A stretch of 64,000 nt of DNA from Massilia sp. W12 (GCF_037300705.1 NZ_CP147776.1:124001-188000); one strand, 5' to 3'; counted from the stretch's first letter, positions 57,001 to 63,802 are shown. A program made the numbers and translations. The notes: generated by a model from the letters alone, not told the origin.

Positions 57001-59548
57001 AGGCGCCGGCGATTTGAGCCTGAAATCGATTAGCGGATTGGCTCTTGGCAGCGCGCCGGCGCATGCGGATATGAGCGCCTTGAGCGGCATTGTGCGCAAC
57101 GGCGATATTTATTTGCACAGCGGCGGCAGCCTGGATGTCAGCAGCCCATTGCAGGCGCTGGGCGGCCACCAGCTGCGCTTGCAAGCGGGCGGCGCGATCA
57201 GCAATGGTTCGGCCAATTTGCAAGCGGCGAGTCTGGATCTTGAGGCGAACGGTGGCATTCAATTATTAAGCAATGTCAATGCGGTCAAAGCTGTGAACAG
57301 CGGCAGCGGCGATATCGTCTTGAACAATACCGGCGTGCTGAGCGTGGGCGATGTCACGCAAAACAGCAGCGCTAACATTCAGATTGATAATATCGGCGCG
57401 CTGACGGTGAATGGCAAGGTGAGCAGCACGACCGGCAACATCAGCCTGGTGGCGCATTCGCCGCTGACGGTGAACGGCAGCGTGATTTCCAGCAACGGCG
57501 GTGCGCTGCTGCTGGAAGCCGGCAAGAGCAATAGCATCAGCGATGTGCTGCAAATCAACAGCGGGGCGTCGGTCAGTTCCAGCGGTGCGGTGAATTTGCT
57601 GGCGGGCGATGCGATTGTGGTGCAGTCTGGCGCCAGCCTCAGTCCGCAGGCGGTCTTGAATTCGTATCAAAACGGCGGCCCGCCCAGCGTCAACGATTGC
57701 ATGGCCACGCCGCAGCGTATCGGTTGCAGCGCAATTCTGCCGGATATCAACACTTGCACCGCCAATCCGGCCACCCTGGGTTGCAGCGTTGTGTTGCCAT
57801 CGCTTAACAGCTGTATTGTCAATCCGAATGCCGCCGGCTGCAGCGTGGTCTTGCCCAGCATGCAAACCTGCCAGACCAACCCCAGTGCGCCGGGCTGCAG
57901 CGTGGTGCTGCCGAATCTGGACACTTGCCAGGCCACGCCGAGCGCGCCGGGTTGCAATGTGGTGTTGCCAAATCTGGCCACTTGTATGGCCAATCCAGCC
58001 GCAGCGGGCTGCTCGGTGGTGTTGCCGAATCTGGCGACTTGCCAGGCGGCCCCCGCCACCCCTGGCTGCAGCGTGATTTTGCCTTCGCTGGCAAGCTGTA
58101 TCGCCAATCCGGCCACCGCCGGTTGCAGCGCCGTATTGCCGACGATGGCGGCCTGCCTGAGCGCGCCGGCAACGCCGGGTTGCAGCGTGGTGCTGCCGAA
58201 TATCGATACCTGTCAGGCCAATCCAAGCGCGCCCGGTTGCAATGTGGTGTTGCCGAATCTGGACAGCTGTATCGCCAATCCTGCCGCGCCTGGTTGTAAT
58301 GTGGTGCTGCCGAATCTGGCCAGTTGCATGGCGAACCCGGCAACCCCGGGATGCTCAGTGATTCTGCCCAACTTGACCAGCTGCATCGCCAACCCTGCCA
58401 CCGCCGGCTGCAGTGTGGTGCTGCCGAATCTGGCGGCCTGTATCGCCACGCCCAGCTTGCCGGGGTGCAGCGCGGTTCTGCCGGACATGCAAAATTGCAT
58501 GGCCAATCCGGCAGCGCCGGGTTGCAATGTGGTGTTGCCGTCTTTGGCGGCATGTATAGCAAGTCCGAGCGCGCCGGGCTGCAGCGCTGTGCTGCCGGGT
58601 CTGGAAGCCTGTCTGGCCAATCCGGCCACGCCGGGATGCAGCGTGCAGCTGCCCAGCCTGGCCAGCTGCATCAGCAATCCGGCGACAATGGGCTGTTCTG
58701 CCGTATTGCCGACCTTGTCGGCTTGCATCAGCAATCCTGCCACGCCGGGTTGCAATGTGATTCTGCCCAGCCTGGCCAGTTGCGCCGCCAATCCGGCCAC
58801 CCCTGGCTGCAGCGCAGTGTTGCCGGCGCTGACGGCGTGCATGAGCAATCCGGCGCTGCCGGGCTGCTCGGTGGTGCTGCCGAATTTGTCAGCATGCATC
58901 AGCAATCCGGCCACGCCGGGCTGCAGCAGCGTGTTGCCAAGCCTGGCGACGTGCATTGTTTCGCCCGGCGCCGCCGGTTGCAGCGCAGTCTTGCCGAGTT
59001 TGGCCGAATGCAGCGCCAATCCAAGCTTGCCTGGTTGCAGCGCAGTCGTGCCGCAAATTGATCAGTGTCTGAGCAATCCGGCTTCTTGTGTCAGCGGCGG
59101 CGGCACGGGTGGAACAAATAATTCCAGCAGCGCGGAAGAGTTGCGCGATGCCTTGAACAACACAGTGAATCTGACCAGCCAGCAAAGCAAGCCGGCCACC
59201 ACGGTATTGGCCAGCAATCTGAGCAAGCCTGAAATCAGCAATCCAAGCAGCAATAACGGCAGCGCCGCCGCCAATAACAGCGGCAGCAACAACAGCGGCG
59301 CAGCAGGCGGCCGCACGCCGCCGGCCAATGACAGCGCCAGCAAGCCAGGCGATGGCAAGGCTGCAGAGAATAAGAGCGGTGAGCAGCCGGCTGATAACAA
59401 GCCCGCCGACGCCAAGAGCGGCGACAGCAAGAGCAGCGACAGCAAAGATGAAGGCAGCAAGAAAGAAGAAAGCAGCAAAGAAAACAAGAAGGAAGAAAAC
59501 AAAGAAGTGAAAAAAGAAGAACCGGCGCGCAAGCTGTATTGCAATTGA
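48011..59548 (+). CDS. Giant two-partner secretion exoprotein with cysteine-repeat stalk
   Basis: A 3845-residue secreted protein. The signal region ends near SAAYA-NPQL. The TPS domain (about 40-300) is nearly identical to that of the previous gene. Then come about six repeats of ~222 residues (about 550-2100), each with motifs like LDNSGATLD, FGAGGL and SGTL, and a further beta-helix region (2100-3200). Twenty-four 19-residue repeats of the form C-x8-C-x9 (about 3230-3685) follow, then a Ser/Asn/Gly linker and a Lys/Glu-rich tail ending LYCN. It should be a long fibre exported by a TpsB pore and is probably an adhesin. GGAGG five bases before ATG 48011 fixes the start; it is 139 bases after the first TPS gene. 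Confidence 0.88.
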   Translation: MPASVTHRAAPQFLIANLHRITPDHLYKRTLLASLLAASLSAAYANPQLPQVVYGQVNINQQGKVMQITNSPNAIIDWQSFSIAAGETTRFIQQSANSAVLNRVRGVDPSQIFGALQSNGRVFLLNPNGILFGPSAKVDVHSLVASSLPMANEDFLRGKWQFGDGKTHGGKVINAGQINSGAGGQVMLIAPQVENSGIITSQRGEVMLAAGHSVQLVDANNPDMHVVVSAPAHQALNLGEIVANAGKIGIYGALVKQQGRVLADSAQLDASGKVVFKSSRSTELGANSVTSVRSVGNGGTLMALGPQVDMQGAAMIDASGATGGGTVLLGGDFQGKNPQIPNAQQTTVAKDAQILAKAEQSGVGGRIIAWSDGSTNFQGMADASGVAQGGLVETSGKQHLFIGAGKVRATGAKAGVWLLDPSDITVRHGSTNSLSGGVFDPSAPSTIGDTEINAVLDGGTDVVLQTSSGTGGTGIIKIEGSASENGAVSIKNSSSGKRSLSLITSGDISLDYGASILGTDANALDVNFNTSGKITLAGQMNLANGKLTLSNDASLSGLIKNSTLSSSKLITGSNGTLQDVTLDGSAELGGSLFVAGNLNFADQAAIKQSGYLYFTDGATQTLDSSGNASLTLSGGTLVGGYQVSGQTIKLGSGLLLQGHGSVSESNGAALENHGSIIANDSGQALFINLSKIDNQGGLMKANTGGLMTLTTANWSNSGTLLVNSASTMNLNLQTSTSTLGGITNNGGTLNWSGVLDNSANTLELGTGGVFGAGGLSNLEGTIKGGEIKSGDGSKLHSGSGGYLDDVTIVGTLPISGSINVKNGLTLADGALLNVGAATLSMYGSGSFSISTPGQGEIRLGGGSFALGASATGQSVTLENGISLTGYGTSYDNAPSTLLNKGLISANHSGQNLTLFNKNLHNYGGTLQAAGGALTLQTGTYASTGGKFDVSSGQMILHTPLTTSDLNGAFSRSGGKVVLAGTLDNSSDTLDISSSGPFGTGGLDELSGTIQGGTVSSGSGHSLQSSGAMDGVTLAGELSMSGTLSIKNSLQLANGAKLNLGAGSLYFVSSGTQQLSSSGNAEVVLGGGTILAGYGVTAQQLQIDPGVTLSGHGVLGNSDKADILHSGTINANVSGETLLINPHSFANSGTLEVNDGTLTLQSTNWSNFGTLKLASGQLNLNLHTTTADLGSLTRSGGTVVLGGKLDNSGATLDTSASGPFGAGGLNHINGDISGGTISGDGKNTVQISGATFDGVTLAGTLNVSGSFGVKNDLQMDDGARLELGSATIGFLSGGAQLLGGSGNGEIVLGGGSLIAGYGVSGQTLQIGPNTKISGHGYITQSNAATVENYGHISADVSTHNLVLNPDTLINNGKISAAGGNLHLQAGSVSNSGTLDASDGKLQLSYNTTTAALGTIAHSGGVIHFDGELNNSGAELDIGGGGNFGALGLDSFSGLISGGTLKSGDGKAMPSQGGQLDGVNIAGKFTLGGNLLVKNLSLESGSVLELGSHALLFNGSGLQTLGSNGSAEVTLDGGYLQAGHGVNGQTLAISSGVRVYGHGDVTENFSATLQNQGVIEANASGKQLSISVTKLENSGTLKADGGALLINQTQWTNSGTLELNSGAMHLDIDTTTAGLGAITHTDGKLVYVGTLDNSGATLDIGAHGHFGAKGLTQLDGKIKNGNVQSSGGIALSGSNGRLDGVQLTGDVKLDGYLLIDNGLSLADGVNLELNGASLYINGGGTQTISSSGNAQVHLQGGIVYAGGDQSGQTLQIGAGVTLRGQGSILQSQAATLQNKGEILADDNMLTISGLALDNQGTLKANGGTLFLQPSAWSNAGLLQISSGEAQLHVDAKTADLGNVSNSGGVVSFYGKLDNSSDTLSVGLSGKITTLYGEVKGGAIEAADSSVFDLQGATLDGVTITGELHSSGSAIIKNNLTLADQAHWKLGDSFLNFHGSGTQHIASAGNATLSGGKDLQNSGTNAHVVAGYGSAGQTLAIGKGITLRGGWYLEHSNNASILNAGVLHNEGASSYLQASDVQNSGTIKVSNGVLYLNGMSANAGAVEIGDGATLHAAAANISNTGLIRGSGELYLGSGTLSNAGQIQPGDASNAGTLKIDGHFTQNAGGALKIRVISDANQYDKLSVAGDLTLDGTLELETLGGYVPAKGDAYQFLSYQSKLNGDFATLAAPDFSGATLDKATAGQIWFKMPPASLINIWTFDGDGNWSDSSKWSLGHVPASDETVQLPDYSSQYTVTLDNGVNNVKSLVLLGNDKLAINGGSLTLNQNSSANLGGWLGLGGGLLSSLGDLDLSFLNLSNGALDIASGKLLTVAHYSQSGGTLSGPGMVKVTDSWLRSSGVLNSLGGLSITQQSGALTPGSISGNMPLHLQTMAGDIQISSPISINGARVKLQAGGGAITGAAQISAPELVLQAAHGIGDPDNLMNLAVDKLQAAGGENGGIFIKNAGNLKIVDMESRGLAIQADGASGPNWDSKSLVLDVSGFDVQIDGKVMGKDQMLLKAANLDFANHANAVLHTSNGDIKIAAGKLNLPAAATISQGAGVNMQLQLDHLDLQGTIDSGTQSWLTIAPLSSNQSMLISNTHDNGKLSLLPADFSHIQSKRLDLGDIDHALHVDASVSLPNSSLFLYGSHLSLGPSGALPYADVRMEGGKIDLSQATAASIGQSGGKVLMTADQIEANGFKAIVSGQSIVGFKSYNKATQIVSSISNNGELELLNADLAALQTDVLALDAYNKPLNFNAALDLRSSAGKLTLYGSCFGKTHCGEITQMSNAPIMVDELYLQGNTGLNLPAPNLIGKVSGTVSPGGSNFDPVPATHFIRNAQNLELLNLNMQQPFGLELSNGGKLNLSGTLAMNQQPLSLVADEMSFAGQVTNAAMIQLAPDSARPLTLGSSVCVQAPCLALDQLDHLHTEKLMLGKTGHLPSALALSSNTDTVLLPSELQYLWLRSSGAVTQSAKLNVTYLALQADGAVNLPLDNAVSHVAAAGAGDLSLKSISGLALGSAPAHADMSALSGIVRNGDIYLHSGGSLDVSSPLQALGGHQLRLQAGGAISNGSANLQAASLDLEANGGIQLLSNVNAVKAVNSGSGDIVLNNTGVLSVGDVTQNSSANIQIDNIGALTVNGKVSSTTGNISLVAHSPLTVNGSVISSNGGALLLEAGKSNSISDVLQINSGASVSSSGAVNLLAGDAIVVQSGASLSPQAVLNSYQNGGPPSVNDCMATPQRIGCSAILPDINTCTANPATLGCSVVLPSLNSCIVNPNAAGCSVVLPSMQTCQTNPSAPGCSVVLPNLDTCQATPSAPGCNVVLPNLATCMANPAAAGCSVVLPNLATCQAAPATPGCSVILPSLASCIANPATAGCSAVLPTMAACLSAPATPGCSVVLPNIDTCQANPSAPGCNVVLPNLDSCIANPAAPGCNVVLPNLASCMANPATPGCSVILPNLTSCIANPATAGCSVVLPNLAACIATPSLPGCSAVLPDMQNCMANPAAPGCNVVLPSLAACIASPSAPGCSAVLPGLEACLANPATPGCSVQLPSLASCISNPATMGCSAVLPTLSACISNPATPGCNVILPSLASCAANPATPGCSAVLPALTACMSNPALPGCSVVLPNLSACISNPATPGCSSVLPSLATCIVSPGAAGCSAVLPSLAECSANPSLPGCSAVVPQIDQCLSNPASCVSGGGTGGTNNSSSAEELRDALNNTVNLTSQQSKPATTVLASNLSKPEISNPSSNNGSAAANNSGSNNSGAAGGRTPPANDSASKPGDGKAAENKSGEQPADNKPADAKSGDSKSSDSKDEGSKKEESSKENKKEENKEVKKEEPARKLYCN
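48201..49110 (+). repeat. Long direct repeat, copy 2 (TPS domain DNA)
   Basis: Partner of 43931-44840 at an offset of 4270 bases. Similarity falls abruptly after the codons for LAKAEQSGVGG, where the passengers diverge. Confidence 0.85.
50230..53700 (+). repeat. Six in-frame ~670-base repeats in the exoprotein
   Basis: The LDNS-type motif (LDNSANTLEL, LDNSSDTLDI, LDNSGATLDT, LNNSGAELDI, LDNSGATLDI, LDNSSDTLSV) recurs near 50275, 50957, 51625, 52290, 52960 and 53620. The period is about 660-682 bases, i.e. ~222 residues. Each unit carries the same ordered blocks (FGAGGL, GGT.SG, DGV.LAG, LADGA, VSGQTLQIG). These are beta-helix building units. Confidence 0.8.
57698..59065 (+). repeat. Tandem array of 24 x 57-base cysteine-rich repeats
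   Basis: The unit encodes C-x-x-N-P-x-x-x-G-C-S/N-V-V-L-P-x-L-x-x (19 residues). Cysteine 1 of the first unit is codon 57698 and of the twenty-fifth, partial unit codon 59066. That is 1368 bases, exactly 24 x 57, so no unit has an insertion or deletion although the sequences vary. Forty-eight cysteines are spaced 9 and 10 apart, suggesting a disulfide ladder. Confidence 0.92.
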
Positions 59549-59907
59549 TGATGTTTTTTGCTTCAGGCCTGCCGGCAGCTCTGCGGCCGGCTTGAGTTGC
59601 GCGTGGGCAAAACAAAATGGCCAAGCGGCAAGCGCCATCGCGGGTGTTTCGCAGTCAGCTTGGCAACCTTGACGCGTGAGCGCCGGTTTCATTTTGTTCT
59701 TGGCCGGGGGGAGCGCCGTTTTGCAGTCCGCTGTCCGGCTTGATTGCCATTCAGCCTATCGCATACCCCATGCCGGGGATAGCATTGGACTGCCAGCGCA
59801 GTCTTCTCATGCGGGATGTGCAAACGTGCAAAGACGCCTTGCAAATCCTCCCATTCTTGCGAACAGCCGGGTGCGGCGCATCAAATTTCTCATATCCGCA
59901 TAGCTGT
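59549..59907. other. Intergenic region without a clear feature
   Basis: These 359 bases follow the giant gene. Short GCCGGC inverted repeats at 59571-59591 have no T-tract. I see no gene or convincing terminator. Confidence 0.4.
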
Positions 59908-60792
59908 TCACATATTGAAACGCTGCGCTATCCAGTCTAAAAAAACACGCGTTTTGGCGCTCATCAAACGCCGTCCGGGAAATACCGCCCACACATCCAC
60001 CTTCGGCATAGACCATTCCGGTAGAATGCGTTGCAAGGGTTGGCCGCGCAATTGCGCCGCCATGAAATCTGAACCAAAGGCAATGCCAAGTCCTGCAATG
60101 GCTAAGCGCATTAAGATTTCCGGTGAGTTCGCCAGCACCTTGGGCTTGATTGCACTTTCCCAGACTTCGGCGCCCTTTTGTAAGCGCAGCAGCGGCGTTT
60201 CATCGCTGCGTATCGGTATGCAAAGCATGTCATATTGCGGCAGTTGGGAAGGATGCAGAATCGGGCCGTGGCGCGCAATCCATTCGGGCGCGGCGTACAA
60301 GCCGGGTTCCAAGGTCGCCAGACGCCGCGCCGCCAGGCTGGCTTCATCGCGCAACTCGCCCATGCGCAAGGCCAAATCAAAATTTTCCGCAATTAAATCC
60401 ACCCGGCGCGGCGATAAATCCAGTTCCAATACGATGTGCGGATAGCGTTGCACAAAATCCGCCAACATCGGCGCCATCACCAGATTGGCGAAATCACCCG
60501 GCATCGAAATACGCAATTTGCCGGATGGCTCCGCCTGGCGGTGTTGCGCCAGCGCCGCCACCGCCTCGGTCTGCTCCAATACCACACGGGCATGCTCCAG
60601 CACCGCATGACCGGTTTCGGTCAAGGTCAGATGGCGCGTAGTGCGCTGCAGCAGCCGCTCACCGACCGCGCCTTCCAGCTGCGTAATGCGGCGCGACAAG
60701 GTGGATTTGGGCAGGCCGACCCGCTGCGCCGCCGCACTGAAGCTGCCGGCCTCCACCACACGGGCAAACAAGAGCAAATCATTGGCTTGCAT
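59908..60792 (-). CDS. LysR family transcriptional regulator
   Basis: A 294-residue protein. The N-terminal winged HTH (LLLFARVVEAGSFSAAAQRV then STLSRRITQLE) is followed by the substrate-binding domain (about 90-290). The CrgA/PP-type set (RTTRHLTLTETG) resembles regulators of quinone or electrophile responses. It is divergent from azoR-doxX, the usual LysR arrangement, so it probably controls that unit in response to a small effector. Confidence 0.9.
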   Translation of the reverse strand: MQANDLLLFARVVEAGSFSAAAQRVGLPKSTLSRRITQLEGAVGERLLQRTTRHLTLTETGHAVLEHARVVLEQTEAVAALAQHRQAEPSGKLRISMPGDFANLVMAPMLADFVQRYPHIVLELDLSPRRVDLIAENFDLALRMGELRDEASLAARRLATLEPGLYAAPEWIARHGPILHPSQLPQYDMLCIPIRSDETPLLRLQKGAEVWESAIKPKVLANSPEILMRLAIAGLGIAFGSDFMAAQLRGQPLQRILPEWSMPKVDVWAVFPGRRLMSAKTRVFLDWIAQRFNM

Positions 60793-60811
60793 TCTGGTCT
60801 CCAGATTGTTC

Positions 60812-60836
60812 CATTAATGAAACAATGATACTCATT
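60812..60836. promoter_or_regulatory. Inverted repeats in the LysR-azoR gap, candidate operator
   Basis: CATTAATG (60812-60819) and AATGATACTCATT (60824-60836), both palindromic, lie in the 115-base divergent gap, close to the LysR start. A TATAGT at 60868-60873 could be the azoR -10. Binding by the LysR product is an inference. Confidence 0.45.
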
Positions 60837-60907
60837 TTGATGGCTTCTGCGAGAAATTTGGAACGATTATAGTGATGCATCGACGCACATTTCAAGGGAA
60901 AGCGATC

Positions 60908-61507
60908 ATGAATATTCTGCAAATCAACTCCAGCGCGCGCAGCCAGGGTTCCGAATCCACCCGCTGGGCCAATGCGCTCAGCGCGCGCTTGCTGCAACAA
61001 TATCCGCACGCCACGCTGGAGTTGCGTGATTTGGCGCAAGACCCGCACCCGATTCTGGATGAGGCCGCGTTGCAAGCCATTTTCACCCCGCCAGCGCAAC
61101 GCAGCCCGGAGCAAGCCGCGCGCGTGGCCCTGGATGACGCCTTGATTGCGCAAGTGCAGCGCGCGGATGTGCTGGTGCTCGGCTCGCCCATGTACAACTT
61201 CGGCATTACGGTGCAATTGAAAAGCTGGTTCGATGCGATTGCGCGCGCCGGCGTCACCTTCCGCTATGGTGAAAACGGGCCGCAAGGCTTGTTGAGCGGG
61301 AAAAAAGTGTATGTGGCGCTGGCGCGCGGCGGCATGCACAAAGGCTTACCGCTGGATATCCAGACGTCGCATATCCAAACCTTTCTCGCCTTTTTGGGCA
61401 TGAGCGATGTGCAATTCATTTATGCCGAAGGCTTGAATATGGGGCCGGATGCGGCCCAGCGCGCCCAGCAGCAAGCCGCAGAGGAGGTGGCGGCGGCGCT
61501 GGTTTGA
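60908..61507 (+). CDS. azoR: FMN-dependent NADH:quinone reductase / azoreductase
   Basis: A 199-residue flavodoxin-like enzyme of the AzoR family (E. coli AzoR is 201 residues). [16 protein letters not shown] is the FMN phosphate loop and [20 protein letters not shown] the flavin/dimer segment; [16 protein letters not shown] also fits. It reduces quinones and azo compounds with two electrons, protecting against electrophiles. AGGGAAAG before ATG 60908 sets the start. It is 55 bases before the DoxX gene and divergent from the LysR regulator. Confidence 0.92.
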   Translation: MNILQINSSARSQGSESTRWANALSARLLQQYPHATLELRDLAQDPHPILDEAALQAIFTPPAQRSPEQAARVALDDALIAQVQRADVLVLGSPMYNFGITVQLKSWFDAIARAGVTFRYGENGPQGLLSGKKVYVALARGGMHKGLPLDIQTSHIQTFLAFLGMSDVQFIYAEGLNMGPDAAQRAQQQAAEEVAAALV

Positions 61508-61562
61508 TTTTTTTGCACAGCCGGCCTTGCCGGCCCTTTGACATCATTTTATGGAGTTCTTT

Positions 61563-61928
61563 ATGCGTAATAAAAAATATGTGCTGCTGATTGCATCGAT
61601 TCTCTTGGCGCTCATCACCGGCGCCGGCGGTGTGATGAAATTAATGGGTGTCCCGGCAGCGCATGCCAGTTTTGGCGTGCTCGGCCTGCCGGCCTGGTTT
61701 GGCTATTTCATCGGTTTGTGTGAAACCTTGGGCGCAATCGCCTTGTTCATCCCCGCTTTATCTGCGCTGGCGGCGGGCGGCCTGAGCGTGATTATGTGCG
61801 GCGCGCTGTATTTCCACATCGTGCATACCCCTCTGGCGCAAGGCGTCCCGGCTTTGATCGCGCTGCTGCTGGCAGGCTATATCGCGCTCAGCACGCGCGG
61901 GCGGATATTGCAATTCAAGCAGGCCTGA
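61563..61928 (+). CDS. DoxX family membrane protein
   Basis: A 121-residue protein with four membrane helices. ITGAGGVMKLMGVPAAHASF is the usual DoxX N-terminal block, with a membrane core GYFIGLCETLGAIALFIPAL. DoxX-like proteins accompany quinone/thiol redox functions, and this one shares a unit with azoR. ATG 61563 follows GGAG at 61552-61555; the earlier ATG at 61551 overlaps that site. A strong hairpin terminator follows. Confidence 0.85.
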   Translation: MRNKKYVLLIASILLALITGAGGVMKLMGVPAAHASFGVLGLPAWFGYFIGLCETLGAIALFIPALSALAAGGLSVIMCGALYFHIVHTPLAQGVPALIALLLAGYIALSTRGRILQFKQA

Positions 61929-61945
61929 AATACCGGTTTTTCCTG

Positions 61946-61979
61946 CACGCCAAAGCGCTGCGCTTTGGCGTGTGTTTGC
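61946..61979 (+). terminator. Intrinsic terminator of the azoR-doxX unit
   Basis: CACGCCAAAGCG ... CGCTTTGGCGTG is a perfect twelve-base stem (arms 61946-61957 and 61961-61972, shifted by at most a base), a three-base loop, then TGTTTGCT. It lies 17 bases after the stop. Confidence 0.7.
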
Positions 61980-62063
61980 TGTAGTCTGCCCCAATTCTCC
62001 CTCTGGCCGACTGGCCGTCGCCCCCCGGATGTCAGTTGACGCTTGCCGTGATTCAAAAATGGG

Positions 62064-62210
62064 ACATGCCGATTTTGCCTGTGGCTTGATGGCGCAGCCT
62101 TGAAGGCTGCGCAGTTCTACGCCAGCATTTTCCCCGATTCGCAAGTGCATGCAATCCACCATGCGCCAGGCGATCCATCAGATCAGCTTGCACGCCAAGG
62201 ACAAAGCCCG
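62064..62210 (+). pseudogene. VOC/PhnB-like glyoxalase-fold remnant (N-terminal piece)
   Basis: From 62076 the frame reads CLWLDGAALKAAQFYASIFP then DSQVHAIHHAPGD. This matches the N-terminus of PhnB/3-demethylubiquinone-methyltransferase-like VOC proteins (PCLWFDG..EAA.FY.SIFP). There is no valid start or ribosome site and the similarity stops near 62165. It is a fragment left by deletion. Confidence 0.65.
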
Positions 62211-62553
62211 GTATGAGCAAATTGTGAGCCTGGCGCCGGATTTGTCAGCCACGTTGCGTATGAACGGCCAGATTTGCAGCAGAGAATGGCCTTTGCAAAA
62301 CATGGAAAATGGCGTGCAAGCCACCGTGCTGGCCCCTGAGCGGGATGCATTCGCACCTGCCTTGCATGGCGTGTATGTGCGCAAATGTTTGCAACAGGTA
62401 CAAGACGCCGGGATTGCAGTTAATTTTCATGCGGTGGGTGAAGACAGCTGCGGCGCGCCGCTGTGCGCCTGCGCAGATGCCAGCGCTTATTTGCTGCATA
62501 CCACGTTTGTTTCGCTGGAAGCGCCGCTGCGCTGCCCGCCAGTCTGGCCTTAG
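62149..62553 (+). pseudogene. Truncated DUF2310 Zn-ribbon family protein
   Basis: The frame from ATG 62149 or 62161 encodes about 130 residues. RMNGQICSREWPLQ, ATVLAPERDAFAP and ASAYLLHTTFVSLEAPLRC follow the N-terminal domain of DUF2310 proteins, but the expected C-x2-C zinc ribbon (RCGDCxxPVPLY) breaks off after the first Cys and a stop follows at 62551. The N-terminus overlaps the VOC remnant in another frame. Probably a decayed gene; a short expressed product is not excluded. Confidence 0.6.
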
Positions 62554-62576
62554 ACAGCGTCAAACCCTTGCTGCTG

Positions 62577-62720
62577 GACCGCCCCTGTTTGTTGTGGATA
62601 GGCACATGGGGCAGGGCAGTTATGGCCTCGGGCTGTCCATCGGCTATCACATCGTCAGCGGCGTATTGGGCGGCAGCATCACAGCGCACAGCGCGCCGGG
62701 CCAGAAGCTTGAGCGCTGGC
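62577..62720 (+). pseudogene. Histidine-kinase HATPase C-terminal remnant
   Basis: In the frame at 62579 the text reads LFVVDRHMGQGSYGLGLSIG then YHIVSGVLGGSITAHSAPGQ. This is the G2/G3 end of a histidine-kinase ATPase domain (usual form GQGGSGLGL.IVYNLV...LGG.I...S.PGQGT). No kinase N-terminus, start or catalytic His is nearby, and the frame continues into unrelated codons. Confidence 0.6.
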
Positions 62721-63041
62721 GCCGCAATTCATCCGCCATGGAAAACTCGCTGTTGCAAATGAGGAACAGCGCAATTTTTCCAGAGGCATGCATTGCTGCA
62801 GAGCAAGGCCGGTTTTCTTTGGTTATGTTCGGTGCTGTTTTATGCCTGGGGGAAACTAAAAGGAAGTAATGTTTGCGCCAAATCAGGCATCTGTAAAACG
62901 GCTCTGTAAAATCCCGGCATTCGTCTGGCTTATGTGCGCCGCAATCCTGCAGGAAGAAGTATCTCCGCTGTCGTGGGGAGGCGCTGCGCATGGTCATGGG
63001 CGAATTTCGGCGACTCACATGACAACAACACTGGAGCACTT
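62721..63041. other. Intergenic tail of the gene-remnant region
   Basis: About 320 bases. I see no recognisable protein or RNA. It probably holds the promoter for the secreted-protein gene at 63042, but no box is convincing. Confidence 0.35.
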
Positions 63042-63779
63042 ATGCATTTCCCTATCCCCCGTATCTTGCCGTTGGCGCTGGCCGCCATGTTTAATTTCCT
63101 GCCTCTCAGCGCGGCGCATGCGGCAATCAGCAATGATGATGCAATCATCGAAGTCTTGACCGCATGCCCAGGCACATTCCCGACCCAGGGCCAGGCCCAG
63201 CAATGCGCGACGCAAGCGCTGAATGGTTTGAAAGAGCAGGGCAAGATTGGGAATGCGCAAAAAGGCGAGTTGACGGCGATTTTTGCCCGTGGCACACAAT
63301 GCGCCAATCATCTCTGTTCCTTCCCCGGTCTGTATAAAGTGGTCAGCGCCGGTGTGGATGCCGGTGTGAGCGACGATAAAATCACATTCGGCTTTGGCCC
63401 GATGTCCCCGGATGGCTGGTATGAAGATGTGATGAGCGCATCGGTGGTGGGGCCGGTGGTGGCGATGTCCCTGATTTATCTGGATGGCAATCTGCAATGT
63501 ATGGCCGGGCAATTGGACACCGTGGTCGGTCAGGAAGCCTTTCCGGCTGGCATGAGCTGCTACTACGGCAATGGCGACAACACCTATGTGCTGGGCGTTT
63601 CCAAAGATGGCGGCGCCAGTCTGTTGAATAATGCGGATGGCGCTTTGCCGGCGCAAAGCTATGGCCGTTATAACTTCAAGCTGTATGGCAATTTGGGCGG
63701 CTCCGGCAGCTGGTACAAGCTGGCGGTGCAATTCGCCGATGGCACAGTGCTGTTCAGCGATCCTTTCCAAAAGCCTTAA
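63042..63779 (+). CDS. Secreted cysteine-containing protein of unknown function
   Basis: A 245-residue protein. The signal peptide starts MHFPIPRILPLALAAMFN, with cleavage near AAHA-AIS. The mature part has cysteine pairs (ACPGTFP...QQCAT; QCANHLCSF; LQCMAG; MSCYYG) likely to form disulfides. A Gly/Asp/Tyr-rich C-terminal half ends DPFQKP. GGAG six bases before ATG 63042 sets the start. I recognise no family. It stands alone downstream of the remnant region. Confidence 0.65.
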   Translation: MHFPIPRILPLALAAMFNFLPLSAAHAAISNDDAIIEVLTACPGTFPTQGQAQQCATQALNGLKEQGKIGNAQKGELTAIFARGTQCANHLCSFPGLYKVVSAGVDAGVSDDKITFGFGPMSPDGWYEDVMSASVVGPVVAMSLIYLDGNLQCMAGQLDTVVGQEAFPAGMSCYYGNGDNTYVLGVSKDGGASLLNNADGALPAQSYGRYNFKLYGNLGGSGSWYKLAVQFADGTVLFSDPFQKP

Positions 63780-63802
63780 GCATCTGCAGTTTCGCGCCCT
63801 CG

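Noticed and set aside
57698-59065. CRISPR-like regular repeats
   Set aside because: The 57-base units are contiguous, in frame and coding, with no spacers and no cas genes.
43762-59548. Contact-dependent inhibition (CdiA) toxin locus
   Set aside because: I see no VENN/PT motif, C-terminal toxin domain, small immunity gene or adjacent cdiB; the tails are Pro-rich or Lys/Glu-rich.
62647-63039. 130-codon minus-strand frame over the histidine-kinase remnant
   Set aside because: It runs antisense to recognisable HATPase codons and has no ribosome site or domain.
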